Shown here: piece after piece, positions 20,600 to 33,229 of the stretch | Layout: each line of letters begins with the position of its first letter | Position numbering within the stretch: the first letter of the stretch is position 1 | The notes under the pieces: model-generated | Told to the model about the DNA's origin: nothing | Databases searched by the model: none | What the model saw: the letters and a program-made list of their open reading frames with translations, nothing else | Origin: Limnoperna fortunei | Taxonomy: Eukaryota > Mollusca > Bivalvia > Mytilida > Modiolidae | Direction of reading: 5' to 3' | Length of the DNA stretch: 64,000 nucleotides | Assembly: GCA_944474755.1 (NCBI GenBank) | Contig: OX104112.1 | Span: 67,194,433 to 67,258,432 of the forward strand | Position numbers and translations under genes: made by a program

Positions 20600-21870
20600 A
20601 TTTTACTTGTCATAAATAGTTGAATTTAATGCCATGATATGTTTTAAGTACACTCTTGTTTTAGTATTTACACAAAGCACATTTGTGACAGTATACAGGA
20701 TATACAAAGCCTGTGATACACGAGTCTACACCAGTACAATGAAAAATAACTTCAACAAACAACATACAATAAGTGTCTATAATAACTCCTTGGAGTTAGT
20801 ATGAGGCCGCCTAGATCCATCAATGAGGATTTTGCACACTGTGTTTTATGTTCTGGTTGCTTTAAAGGTCCAAAAGAAAATATCGTCAACAAACTTCCAT
20901 GGTGAAATCAGAAATTTAAAAAAAATCAGCCCAAGTATTTATTTAATGTCAACTCTACACAGCGTATCACTGCATTTCATACTGCGCTTCATTGTACTTT
21001 TTCGCTTTAGCAGTGCAAACACAAAGGTACAGTTAACTATGTTCTTACTATGGTCCTCTAAATAGTCTATGTGCACATTAACATGTGTAGGCTGGCAAAA
21101 GGTTGGGGGACAGTGTCTAAATAGATTCTGTTTGAAATTTTGCATAACTTGATAAAATTCATTCCGTGTATTGAACACTGCAGTTGCAATTCTAGTAAAG
21201 AATATCAGACTTCCTCGTTCTGTTTTTTCTACTTCAAGGTTTGGGATAGATAGTACATCAGAGTTTTCGGTACACTTTTGATATGCTGCACTTTGTATCC
21301 ATTCCTTTCACTGCAATTTGTACGCTCTGAAAAGACATAGTTGTCAGTTGATTAAAATGTTGCTTAAACATAGATGAGCATTGTTGTTTATAGTTGTAGC
21401 ATTCAAACGACTGGTCAACATGCTTTATCGCCGGATAACATTTTGAATGTAACTTTAAATTATATATCGTCTTATAATTAAGGTATAATTGAATTGTTTA
21501 TACTTTAAAAATAATTATCTCTGTTGTACCGCTCAGTTCACAAACCATTGTGTTCAAAAAATTCATTTAATTTAGAAAACATAGTACCGCATCTGCAAGT
21601 AAATGTGTCTCCAATGTCACCTGAAATAATAAGATAATAGGATAACAATGGGTAAAGTTAACAGATATGTTTGTTTCAGTTCTACTTTTGATTTGAAATT
21701 GTCACTCACATTACAATAAAACAAATGTTTTAAGTTCAAAAGTGTATGAATTTGTTTTTCTTAACGGTATTAATCTTTTGAAAAATAATTGCTTCTAGGT
21801 GGTACATTTGTACTTTATATATGATTCTGAATTCTATAGCATTTTATTAGAATTATAGATGTAAATGTAC
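20600..21870. other. Unassigned AT-rich stretch
   Basis: No gene is recognised. An 80-codon open stretch (20823-21065, plus) and a 79-codon one (20939-21178, minus) overlap each other and lack known motifs. The minus frame, Cys/His-containing (FRHCPPTFCQPTHVNVH), could be part of the transposon remnant to the right, but I cannot support this. Confidence 0.3.
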
Positions 21871-22010
21871 ATCTACTTGGGACGAATTGGAATCGGGACC
21901 AATTGAAGCAAAGAACAAAAACACAACATAATAAAGAAAAGCACAACAGTACAACATAAAAACACAAAGGACAAGAGCACAACATAAATAATATTGTCCA
22001 GTTTAAGTCT

Positions 22011-22191
22011 CTACACTGTCTTCGGTGCTATCAAAAGTCCCACTGACTTTAGGAGGGTTGAAGGCGTGATTTCTTCTTTGATGTAGCTCTCCCACAGCTG
22101 AAAAATCTTGGACTGGCAACTTCTTGTTGCAGATCTCTGGGTCCTGGTGAGTTTTTGTTCGGATATCAACTGGATCTGCATCGGAATGTAC
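22011..22191 (-). pseudogene. MULE-type protein, last exon
   Basis: The acceptor TTATATTCAG precedes an open frame ending at TAG (22011-22013). The join to 22413-22720 is exact in phase, giving EEARYIPMQIQLISEQ. The encoded RTQRSATRSCQSKIFQLWESY follows the pattern of the tail of mollusc MULE/FLYWCH-type proteins (basic run, then LWE.Y). Function in isolation is unlikely. Confidence 0.6.
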
Positions 22192-22412
22192 CTGAATATA
22201 AAAGAAATTAAAACATGTATATTTTTGACATACTTGATGACAATTTTAAAGTAACTTTTACAGAATTAAAGAATTAAATTAAAGAAGTAATTAAATATCT
22301 TAAATTACACATATTACATATTTTGCAAGCACATGGAGAACTACTTTATTAATTCTTTTTTATTTATTTCGTACTTTAAATATCTCTTTTTTTAAGTATA
22401 ATAATAAAATAC

Positions 22413-22720
22413 CTGGCTTCTTCACTGAACAGTTTCGTCATCACATACAGTTGAAGAGACTGTCCCTTGGCTTTACTGTTTAGGCGCTGGTGCCAGTCTT
22501 CAACATCATTGTTGGTACGCACTGACTGCCCAAACACTGACCATGTGATGATAGGAAACATGGAGCTGGTGATCCAGGTTGAGTTAATGTACGACATCAG
22601 CTTTTGTAGGGGTCTAGCTGTTACTGGCACAGTAAGGTGAAGTCTGCTAAACGATGACCTGATATGCTGCTGTGGCAAGTAAGGAAGGGCCATAAGTTGT
22701 CTGACAATGGAACGTAAAAC
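22413..22720 (-). pseudogene. MULE-type protein, C-terminal exon
   Basis: The acceptor TTATTATAG and donor CCAG|GTATTT enclose about 102 codons. Motifs: RQLMALPYLPQQHIR, INSTWI, WSVFGQSVRTNNDVEDWHQR and LNSKAKG. The FGQ.VRTNNDVE.WH block is the conserved segment after the catalytic core in MULE-type transposases of molluscs and other animals. It reads open throughout, so decay is recent or the exons are still under some use. Confidence 0.7.
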
Positions 22721-23435
22721 CTATAATAAAGAATAAAGATAGATAAAAAACTACACAAATATAATCAATTGAAAACAAAAAATATTACACATACAAATCC
22801 AACAAGTTTGCATTGAAAAAATCATGACAATAGGAATTTATTCAAATGCTGATCTACTTCACTTTTCAATGTAAATTATATATAACAAAACATTTTTAAA
22901 CATATTGTTTTTGTCTGGTCTTTTCTCACAAACAGGCTCACAATTGGCACATCTGTTGTATTGTGAAAATCTGAAACACAAATATAATTATAAGATAGAA
23001 TTTACAGACAAGCATAATAAGGCAATACAACAACAAACAATGGAAATTAACAATTATATATGACAATTATTTAGGCTGTAATTAGCAAACTCAAATGCAA
23101 TAAAATTGAGGTATTCAGGTAATCTAATTAGCCAATTAAACAGTGGCACATGCCATTGACAACTTTGTTAATTGAATTATGATCAACAGACTTTGAAGAC
23201 AAATATGATTTTTACAATTTTTTTTAATACTGATAGTTTCATTTTTAATCAAGTCTTCAGTTATTTTAAATTTAATAAGCAATTTACAAAAAAAATAATA
23301 AATTTATATTGCGATGTAAGAATGCAATGTAATCATCAATTAGGTTTTATGTTCCTTAATAATTGATTGTACAACATTTAAGTTTATAAATGAGTATGGT
23401 CAACGAATATAAAATATGGAATCAAGTATAAATAA

Positions 23436-23550
<115 letters not shown>

Positions 23551-23551
<1 letters not shown>

Positions 23552-23670
23552 CCAGAAGTACATCTTCTGTGTGTCCATGAATTACATAAACAACAACACA
23601 AAGCCTGAACGGTAAAGGCATGGTGTTTTACTCGAACTGGTCTGGTGCAGATAACACATTCAGAAGACAT
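23551..23670 (-). pseudogene. MULE-associated Cys/His zinc-binding N-terminus
   Basis: From an ATG the frame reads MSSECVICTRPVRVKHHAF, then CCCLCNSWTHRRC. The C..C...H...C..C....H..C spacing is that of the PHD-like finger that starts many mollusc MULE/FLYWCH proteins. The frame then runs straight into the microsatellite, so the protein is broken. Confidence 0.55.
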
Positions 23671-24384
23671 GATGAATAAAGTGAAATATACAGCTATACC
23701 ATTGTCTTTTATATTTTTTTTCATTTAATGAATAAATTTGATTGGTTTTTCTATAACTGACCTATCATAAGACATTTTTTTTTACCCCTACCTCCCAAGC
23801 GAAGTCCCAATCATGTGCTTCTTGATATTGTTTATGTAAGACTTCAAAAGGGATAGCGAGTAAAAAAATTAATTGTAAACTATTGTTAAATATACAAATG
23901 TATGGTTTAAGAGTAAATGTTTAGATAAACATTAAACTGCTTGATGTTTGTACAATGCCATTCAAAGGCAATCAACTGCACTAATAGCTCCTTGAATTGT
24001 TTTTATTAAAGCTAAAACCTTATGCTTCAAACGATAAAAAAGTAATAATTATATGCCCAAGCTGCTAATGAAACTCATAAGACAAAATTATTATACTATA
24101 CAACTTAAAATAAATGCACAATTCTCAAATTATTTGTAATAATATTTGTCATTACTTTTATTTATAAATGTGTATATTAAATTACAAATTTGAACATATT
24201 ATAATTTGTTTTGTATTGGGAGTTTCTTAAATTTCAATAACTTATTATTAATTACTATAAAAATCCAAAAATTGTTCTAAAATATACTTTTTAAAAGAGT
24301 TGGGACCAATTGTCCAAAAGTGGGACCAATTGGCAAAGACTTGGAATGAATTGGCTGGGACCAATTTGCATGTGGGACCGATTG

Positions 24385-25000
24385 ACCAGACACCTCTTTT
24401 TTGTAGTCTGTATATCGTTTTGTAAGAAATAACAACATCAGTGTTTTTTCTGTACGTATGTTTTTGTAGTGTTACGTGTATATATCTATGCTATTGATGT
24501 ATATGTTTTCTTTTTTATTAGTCACTGTACAAGTAAATGTAGATCCTTTATCACCCCCACGAAATTGTACTTAAATAACAATTCTGGCCATGAACAAAAT
24601 AATTGTAAATATCCTATTTCGTCCTAAATGAAAATGACTTCCCTTACTATGTGTATTATTTCCTTATTTAATATCATTTTTTTAAATTTTTTTTTGTTAT
24701 AAGCATTTTCTTATTCTTCTTTAAGTGATGATGAGTGTGATTTACTCTCTTTTCGTTACCGGTTAGGCAGCCCGTCTGAAACCGTTATTCTCCTACAACC
24801 AAATGAGTAATTGCATTGAAATGTACAGGACGACCATTGGACTATTTAATTTACGTATCTAACGCACCTTTAGGTTCGTTAAAGTAAATGTCTATGACAG
24901 CTCATATAAAGATATACTACTTACCAATTTAAAGTGTTAATTACTCGTCGTCTCCCTCTCCCTAATTCAAAGTTTAGATCCGAATATATTTGCTGTTCTT
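24385..25000. other. No recognised feature
   Basis: AT-rich sequence between the MULE remnant and the LINE fragment. Part may be 5' leader of the LINE, but no motif supports this. Confidence 0.4.
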
Positions 25001-25725
25001 TTGGTTATCCTTCATTATATCCTTGTTATTGGAAATGTTGAGAGAAATCTCGATCCCACAATAAAAAATATTACCAATTATATATCTAATATCCCATCTG
25101 ATGCAATAGCAATATGTAATTTCAATATTCGAAGTGTAAGAAATAAACTTTCTTTTCTAGAAAAATTCACGGACGAGTTTGACATAGTTACTCTTACTGA
25201 AAATAACCTAGACTCAAATATAAATGATCTAAAACTTGACACCTTTTTAAAAACTATTAATCGTAAGGGTCGAAACAAATTTGGCGGTGGTTTACCTATC
25301 TATGTAAAGGACGATTTTTCAATAACGCTGAAAGGTGCACTCGAACACCAAATTGATGAATCATTATCGGTAGAAATAAAAGGTAAAGGTAAACTATTTT
25401 CACTTTGTTGTACTTATCGACTTGAATGGACCGACAATGACTACTGGACATGACAAATTATGCAATAGAGTTGGGCTACTAAATTAATGAAAACATTGTG
25501 ATTACCGGTGATTTTAATTATGTTTATTTAATGCTGAAATTATTAAATTAATTGATACTACGAATTTGTTTAATTTAACGAATTTAACCAATAAGCCCAA
25601 ACGGATAACGGATCACAGTAGAACATTAATGACCCAATTATCATAAGCGACGCAATTCAGTATTTGTTTTCTGACGTTTATAAAGTACCTCCAGCCGTAA
25701 GTGATCACGGATCACCAATACTAAT
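25001..25725 (+). pseudogene. LINE 5' fragment with endonuclease and decayed 2A-like motif
   Basis: The first 150 codons are open: a hydrophobic lead, then GNVERNLDP, which has the layout of the 2A motif (D.E.NPGP) found at the N-terminus of several animal LINEs. Then come CNFNIRSVRNKL and IVTLTENNLDSNI (the catalytic Glu region, here EN for the usual ET) and GGGLPIYVKDD. After frameshifts the ITGDFN block (about 25503) and IISDAIQYL...VSDHGSP (about 25640-25720) complete the APE-type endonuclease. No reverse transcriptase follows, so it is truncated. Confidence 0.8.
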
Positions 25726-25786
25726 TTTTTAATTGCCCTTAATATTTATCTAATTCATTTCAGAGAAAATTTAGAGATTATTATTG

Positions 25787-26025
25787 GTAAAATGTACTTT
25801 TATTAAATAAATACTTACTACTATAAATTCTGAGATACATTCCTAGCGACCTTGACACAGTAGGAAGACAACAATAATTCTTGAGATATTCTCTGAAACC
25901 GGATATCCTATTTCTTATACCCAATTTACCTCATTGGATTTCCCTAAGACTAGGGGATGAGGGGGGTCAGGGTGGGACCTATAATTTACAGTGGTAAGTA
26001 TTTATTTAATAAAAGTAAATTTTAC
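25787..26025. mobile_element. MITE with 43-bp terminal inverted repeats
   Basis: The arms at 25787-25829 and 25983-26025 are inverted repeats with about three mismatches; both contain CTTTTATTAAATAAATACTT or its complement. The 239-bp element has no coding capacity. It sits between the LINE fragment and the DIRS-like element. Confidence 0.85.
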
Positions 26026-26039
26026 ATAGAAAAATTTTA

Positions 26040-27650
26040 ATTTTATATTAATAAATAGCTCACACTATAATTTCTGAAAACTCATATTCTAACATACGGC
26101 TGAATTCCTTGATGTCTTGGAAACGAACGGAAAATTATTTGTTGAGCCGAAACTATAGGTCCAAGATGAAAAATGTTGTCTGCCAAAGCAGACATAGAAC
26201 TAAGGTAAAAACAGGTGAAAGACATTTGACACCTCCAAAAACCTGCAGATAAAACTTAAAAATAGAAGCTGAATTTAAAAGTGCCCAGGAGACAGCAAGG
26301 GCTCTAACTTCATGAGATTTAATCTAGTGTCGAGTAGGAAGTTCTTCTCCCAAAGACTCGTATGCTAGAATAATAGCCCGACTTTTCCAAGACGAAATCG
26401 TCTTCGCAGAGATGTCAGAAATCCCCCTTTTTAAGGGAAGAAAAAGCATAGTATTCCTAACAAAACGAGTATTCGTTGTTCTGTCAATATAAATACTAAG
26501 GATTCTGACTGGACAAAGAGGCATAGAAGAAGCATCATCTGTCACAGTTGGAAAACAAATGGGTTCTGCCTCTCTATCTGAATCTAATTCTTACACAGAA
26601 AGAAGGATCTGCTAGAAGAGTAACAGAAGACTTATTTCTAGAAAAACGAAGACAAAAATCTGAGACAGATGAGCATGAATCTCGCTTCTTCTTCTACCTG
26701 AAACTGAAGCGAGCAAAAACAACACTTATAGGCAACAAAACGTAGGTCAACTTTCTCTGCTGGCTCAAAATCAGCAGAATTAAGGGCAGCTAGGACCAAT
26801 CCTACTAAAAGTTCCTTACTAATAAAGAAATACATTAATTATCCTCAAAATCAGAGCCACCAAGAAGAGGAATTTTCCTACCTATAGCGGACTTGTAACT
26901 TTTGATAGTTACTTTTAACCTTTTGAAGGTACCAATTTTTTAACAAGAAAGAAGAAGACTAGGAAGTCTGCTAATTGCTGAACAGGGACATCAATTTCCT
27001 GTCCACTACACCAATCACGGAAGATGGACCACATGGCATCATAAACGATGCCTGTGGAATCTTACACCTAGAGATCTAGAGATGTGTGAGGCTGCTCTTT
27101 CAGGAAAGCCTTTCTTTCTGAGACACTCCCTGGTGGTAACCAGGCGTAAAGATGCAGAGACTCTGGGTTGGGATGTATCACTTTTCCTCTGAACTGAGAA
27201 GAAGACGAAGAGGTGTGACACAAGACAGATACAGCATTTCAGTGAACCACTCTTGTTTTGGCCAAACTGGCGCAATAAAAATAATCCTGCAGTCCTCGAC
27301 TCTGATCTTTGCTAGGACCTGGTGAAAAAATCTGAATGGAGGGAACGCATAGGCGACAATTTCTTTCTAAGACAGGGACATAGCATGCACTGCAAACGCC
27401 AGAGGGTCTGGTACTGGAGAAACAAGTCTCCATCTTGTGATTTAAACTGGTAGCAAAGAGATCCAGATGAGGACGGTCCCAATGAAGAACAATGGAATCG
27501 AAGACTACCTTTATGAATTCCCACTCTGTGTTTATAGTAGAATGAGACAGAGACAGAGAATTGCCCGTAGGATGAACTGCTCTGATCGACAATCACTCGT
27601 CGGCCCAGCGGAATCAACATCCCGGTTCCTTAAAAGACAGATCTTGCCCA
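26040..27650 (-). pseudogene. DIRS-like tyrosine-recombinase retroelement, 3' part
   Basis: Minus-strand segments, in order: after-RNase-H region with TEWEF, DRPHLDLFATSLNHK and YFYCASLAKTRVV (27239-27592); recombinase N-terminus with RECLRKKGFPERAASHISRSL, WCSGQ-like and QQLADFL-like stretches (about 26900-27200); VGLVLAALNSADFEP (26638-26835); CPVRILSIYI and LPLKRGISDISAKTISSW (26324-26545); then KSHEVRALAVSWALLNSA (about 26240-26320), whose HxxR is the recombinase box. Several frameshifts and stops break it. The reverse transcriptase part is absent upstream, where a Tc1 copy begins. Confidence 0.8.
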
Positions 27651-28308
27651 GAGAGAGAACGAGTAACAACACCCAAGCAAGATCGCTACATTCTTTTGCA
27701 GCACCAACGTGATCGATACCGCGCTACCGGCCGGCCAAACATCACACGATACGTTTGGAGTACCAGAAAGGCAAATAGCACCGATTACGTCTACGTCGTC
27801 AAATTGTTATGTTGGTCCGTGTGTACAAGAGATCGACCTATGGAGTGGCGTAAGTGTAATTTTGTGGTTTGGCGTGTCAATGAACTATCGGACATCACTC
27901 GTGGTTACTAATGGCACTTTACCGGCTCAATGCTACATTGATGAAGGCCTTCGGCGAACTGTTATTTAATTCCTTTGAGCAAATCAAGACCTTTATATTT
28001 TTCAACAGGAGAATGCTCGCACCCATTCTGCTCGCATCACAAGCGAATTCTTGAATGCCAGTAATGTTCAAACACTTCCGTGGCCAGCCTATTCACCAGA
28101 TTTAAGCCAGATAGAACACATATGGGATAAACTCGGACAAGCTGTGAGAAGACGCGAACAAGTGCCTATCACGATTCGTCAGCTCAAAAATGCTTTGCAG
28201 AATGAGTGACATAACATTCCACAAGAGCGTATCCGTCGTTTGGTCAGTTCTCTGCCAAGAAGATATCATGCATGCGTCGCAGCAAATAGAGGAAACATTC
28301 GATATTGA
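27650..28308 (+). pseudogene. Tc1-like transposase, broken
   Basis: Starts with the DNA-binding region (TPKQDRYILLQHQRDRYRATG), skips the middle (internal deletion near 27760-27830), and continues with the catalytic half: FGVSMNYRTSLVV, PAQCYIDEGLRRTVI, FQQENARTHSAR, LPWPAYSPDLSQIEHIWDKLGQ, and the end SLPRRYHACVAANRGNIRY, stop at 28306. The second catalytic Asp (QQDNA in active members) is Glu here, and in-frame stops interrupt after RRTVI and after LQNE. The third acidic residue in SPDL is kept. Inactive. Confidence 0.88.
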
Positions 28309-28559
28309 AAGTGGGAAATGATTTAGTGTCTATGAGAAAATTAACGATCAATTTTACCAATGAATTAAACTTTTTGTGTGAAATGCTTTGGCCGATCTGT
28401 TTATAATGCTAAAGAATTTCTGTTGCAATAATTATGTTGTATGAAAAAATAAATTTTATTTATGTGAAACTTAGTATTGCTTTTTCATTGTCACTCAGTA
28501 TATTTTTGTGTACTGTTTGTCGAATGATTGCTTAATAAAATTGTTCCATGTCTAAGTAT

Positions 28560-29260
28560 TTCTCTTATATTCAGGATGAGAACAAGTAAACAAACAACAA
28601 ACTATTATGAGATTGGATGGGCTAATAGAAGGGACAAGTGACTACCACTGAAATGAATAGTTGGGATGTGATGCCAAAAATAGTATCATACTAAAATATT
28701 ACTTATAACAATTCTTTATATGGATCTATCATTAACACTGAACAATTAGTAGATTAATGAATAAATTTATACCAGTAGAAATCTTAACAATATAAAAAAC
28801 AAGTACTACAATACAAAAAAAGAAATTTCAGTTCATATTAGTTTTATCTATGTAAATTAATTCAACTTTATGAATGCTTGATGAATTGATGACTGAAATT
28901 ACAAAATGTGTTTAAACGAGATTCTTCACACTTTCTTTCATACATGTGAAAAATGTATAGTTTGCTTGGACTTATGAACTACTAAAATGCAAGTTTAAAG
29001 ATATCTTGTTAAATGGGTTGATTGTTTTAATGAACAACTGTTTAGTATGTTCTGCATAAGTAGTTTAATGTGTGTATCATTTGACCAAAATCTGTTTTTC
29101 ATCATTTGTATGCAAAAAATATTACTAAAGTCTAACAAATCATTTCTACAGAATATATTTATTGCATAAAAGTTAACTATGCAGATTTCAAATGTTAAAA
29201 GATTTTAGAATGATCTTAGTTTTACAATTAAATGTATTTATGGAACATAAAATAGACTTT
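28560..29260. repeat. Duplicated block A1 (partner 44640-45200)
   Basis: Shared landmarks in the same order include CTAAAATATTACTT, ATCATTAACACT(A/G)AACAATTAGT, TTAATGAACAACTGTTTA and GAATATATTTATTGCATA. This is diverged duplicate DNA from the region downstream of the ZDHHC23-like gene. Confidence 0.75.
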
Positions 29261-29289
29261 TGTCTACATAATAATTATTTCTAACCAAT

Positions 29290-32200
29290 CAAGTTCTTTC
29301 GGATCAGCTTGTCACCAAACTGGTAAAAATATGTGCAACAGCACATTTTTTAAATTTACTTCAATTTTTATCCGAGGTTATGCTTTGCTTTATATTACGA
29401 TGTTTTATATTGTTGTTTTATCAGCTTTTTCCGAATAATGTGTTTCGGCACGTGCGTTATTTATAATTACCTGTTCATACTGCTGTAAAATTCCACACCC
29501 GTGGTTGACCTAGTTCTGCTCTATGTTTTCTATCAGATATACCTAAACTAAATTAAAACTATGCCTAAGAGGATTGTTATAATGGGTCACTCATGTAATA
29601 AACGTCTTGTTGCTTTCAACAAGCTTCATATTCATTCATCGGTAGGTCTAAATACAAGTTTGAGCTCCCAAAGTAAGGAAGTTTTGACTTAGGGGTACCC
29701 AGGGGAGTAATTACATCATATCAAAACAAACGGCTTTGAGTACATTGTTCGCAACATTCCGCAGATAATAGTTTTGTATGCTATAAACGTTGAGCAGTAT
29801 ATACATATTATGCTCAAATAATTGAGCAGTCTAGTATTGGTACAGTATTATATCAGCTCTAACAGTGCACAACAACGGTCAAGCAATTTAGACTTGACAT
29901 ATATTTAGCTCTAATGGTTGAGCATTATAGGTTTATAATAGAGGCGCTATAATGGTTGGGCACTCGAATAGTTGATATGTATAAGCTTTAAAATGTCTGG
30001 AGCTTTTGTGACTCAAAAGGTTGAGCCGTAGATTACATTCATTCAATATACTCTAATATAGTTGAGCCTACGATGCAGCTCTTGAGTTGATTACAGTATT
30101 CAATAGTGTGCATATTCATTGATTTAATTGATTGATAACAGTGAATCGCAAATTGACAATTGTTCTTCATAAACATGTCATAGATGCGTAGGCTTAATAA
30201 AACATAATAGTTTTATTGTAGGCAGATGTTTGACATCTATTATTAAATTCGGTTAATTGTTACAGTTAAAGTCCAAGTCAATATAATTTCAGAACTATGC
30301 CAAAATCAAAGCCAGGGGAGTCCCGAAAAGGTAATTACAAAAAAATACAAGGGACAACAAATGCGAAATAATTTGTGAAAAGAGTCTTCAGATGCTTTTA
30401 GGAATTTCTATCAAACATGAGAAAACTAAACATGCAAGAAATGTTTGGTATTTTGGGGAATTGATAGAGGCTAGCATACCACGAGATAAAATTGAGAATA
30501 TACATAACACGCTTGCTTTAATAAATTTTTTTTTAAATAATTACCGTTCGACAACTTCAGTCTGTAATTAGACTTTTAAATTTGCATGCTGTATCATCCT
30601 ACCAGGAAATGCCTTTTGAGACGACTTATTGACCTAACCAAGGAATTATCTTAACATCATCATTATATCAGAATTACAAAGACAGTAGAGCAGATTTGGC
30701 GGCTTGGTTTATGTTTAGTGGGAATTTCAATGGGAAAATATTATTTTTGGATCAAATTTGGCATTCTTCTACAAAATTATATCTTTTTACTGATGCTGCT
30801 TATTCTTGTGGCTTTGGTGCAATTTACATGATCCACCGGTTATATGGATAAGGTCTGAGGAAATAATAGATAAAACAATAACTCAAGGAATTATATCCCT
30901 TTGTCTTAGCTGTGGAGCTATATGGACATTTATTTTAAAAACTTGATTATTTTCCATTCAGACAACCAAGCTGTGGTATGTGTCATAAACGAGCAGTCTC
31001 CTAACAAATCAGACGTCATGTCTTTGATTCGTCGGCTTGTGGTAGCTTGCATGCTAAAAACATTTTAATGAGAGCTGAACATATTCCAGGTAACTATAAT
31101 ATTTTACCTGATCTGCTTTCTCGTTTTAAGGTTCGTTAGTTTCAGGAAATAGCACCTCATATGAATAGTTCCAGACAACCTCTTGATGCTCTAGCTAAAA
31201 CTGATACCTTGTTATATTCTGCCATTGCACTAGCAACTAAATCGTTTTATGGCAACGTAATAAAAGATTTTAGTGATTTTTTATCATAATTCTACCCAAA
31301 TAAGTCACTCGAAAATTGTTCATTAGAAATTGTCATTATGTGTATTTCTTTTCTTTATAAGAAAAGCAGGTCACCAAATACGATAACTTCATATTTTGGG
31401 GTCCTTTCCTACTTGTTTCAGCTAAAAGGAATCTCTTATTAATTTTCTCATTTTTAGTAAAGAAGAGTTTGTGTGGTGCTCGGCGCCTATCGGCAGGACC
31501 TGATTTGAGAAACCCTAGTACACTTGAGATTTTAAAACACTTGGTTGGTGCTTTACCTTTTGTATGTTCTTTCTTTTATCCACAAACATAATGATTGCAA
31601 TGTTCTTTGTAGATTTTTATGCCTTTTGAGAGATATTACAGTTCGTTCCAAACGCAACCCTAATTTAATTGCAATTGAGGATGCAACTCTGCTAAAAAAA
31701 ACAAAAATCAACATTAGTTTTTTTATTCTTAGAATGGTCACTTTCAAACACAACCGATTCAATTCAAATTTTAAGTCAGGATGATATTGGAACTTGTCCG
31801 GATAAAAACCTTATTCAGGGGTAAACGTTCAGGTATTGATTATTAATGTTCTGTACTGTTTGAGGCAGACGAAACATTCAGATTTAAGTGCCAAATTACT
31901 GTCTAAAAGATTATTTTTAATGTACTTAGTGTTTTGATAATTAACAAGTTGTTTGTTCTTTTTATGAGAATACTCATGTTTTAGATGTCGCATTTGTATT
32001 ATGTCTGAGGCAGATACTCTAAGGATTTTTTTTAAAGACTATGTGTTGCTTTATATTGATTATTTTGAGTGTTACTGTGCTCGGTACAAAGCCAAATAAC
32101 CTGTCTGCGGCAGTATTATAAGTTCTTTTTTATGTTTTGATGATTAACATGCTTGAATGACTATGATAAGTGTAGTTAATAGTAACTGTTTCCTTTGGTT

Positions 32201-33215
32201 TAAAGAAAATATCTGCTGTTTCATTGTTGTTGTTATTTTTATTGTTTGATTATATTGTGTGTCTTCATCATGTCAAGAATAGATGATGACTGTGAGTTTG
32301 TCACGTGGATGATATTCTTTGGGGCGTAATGTAACTAGTGAACTAACATTTGCAATGCACATTGTGTAATAACATGATGCTGATACTGAAAACTGTTTGT
32401 TAGGAACTGCGTCATCCTTGCAGAAACTGTATGTATGAATGATTCATTACAACTATGTGTTAAGCACAAAACGTCGATACACTCGCATAAACCTGTAGCG
32501 TTATATTAGGAGGTTGGATGTTAAACTCTGAAGCTTATCGATGTAAAAGAGTTTTGGAATTTTACCTGGATTTAAAAAAAACTGCTTTGCTCTTTATCCA
32601 GTCTTGTGTCATGTAACAGACAGTTAATAATTATTGAGAACATTATAATCTTAAAAGTGACACAAAACAAACAATTTGGATATACAGGACATAATACATA
32701 CTCATAGACTAAATGACTAATTGTTTCTGCTTGATTCTACATAACAATAAACAGTCGGATTACAGGTTTTTGTAACTTTTGGATGAGGCTGATGCAAAGG
32801 TAGTAAAGCTTTTTAGTTCTTTGAACATCACAGTATTGATGTATTTCAAAATATTTCTTGTTTCTCAATTCAGTGGAACGGAATGGCTCCATTGAATCTG
32901 ATTTCCATGTTTTTACATTAAACCATTGAAGGGTAACAGTTTGGACTGTAGTGTCAAGCAGAATACGTGTGGTGTTTTCTAGGCCCCAACATTGTTCTGA
33001 TCACAAATTTACCGTCCAGTGTTTACAGCATTTTATATAATCTTTTTGTCACAGTTTTATGAGATTTATAATCTGTTTATGCATTGTTATAATCTTTATA
33101 ACATTATTGTGTTCTGTATATATTTTTATCTTTTTGTTTGCATTTTTAAATAAATGAAATTTCAACAAACTTTTGGTGGTTTTAGAGCAAACATAGCTCC
33201 ATTTGCCTCTTACAT
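29290..33215 (+). pseudogene. Second tyrosine-recombinase retroelement (DIRS/Ngaro-like)
   Basis: Inserted inside duplicated block A. Plus-strand order: a short ORF beginning MPKRIVIMGHSCNKRL (about 29560) that recalls the SGNH-like start seen in some Ngaro-type elements; a non-coding stretch with repeated TTGAGC; an RNase H region with YLFTDAAYSCGFGA (about 30780) and HSDNQAVVCVINEQSPNKSD (about 30958), RAEHIPG, LPDLLSRF; then a recombinase N-terminus (LYSAIALATKSFYGNVIKDF; RRLSAGPDLRNPSTLEILKHL; about 31190-31790). Many stops and frameshifts. The reverse transcriptase core and the recombinase active site were not found, so it is a dead remnant. Ends are not precise. Confidence 0.7.
29790..30090. 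repeat. Irregular array of GAGC/GCTC mini-hairpins
   Basis: The word TTGAGC (or one-base variants) occurs about eight times in 300 bp, alternating with AGCTC or GGCGCT words so that short palindromes such as GCTCTAATGGTTGAGC form every 30-60 bases. It lies in the non-coding part of the retroelement. Confidence 0.5.
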
Positions 33216-33229
33216 GAAGTGATCATAAA

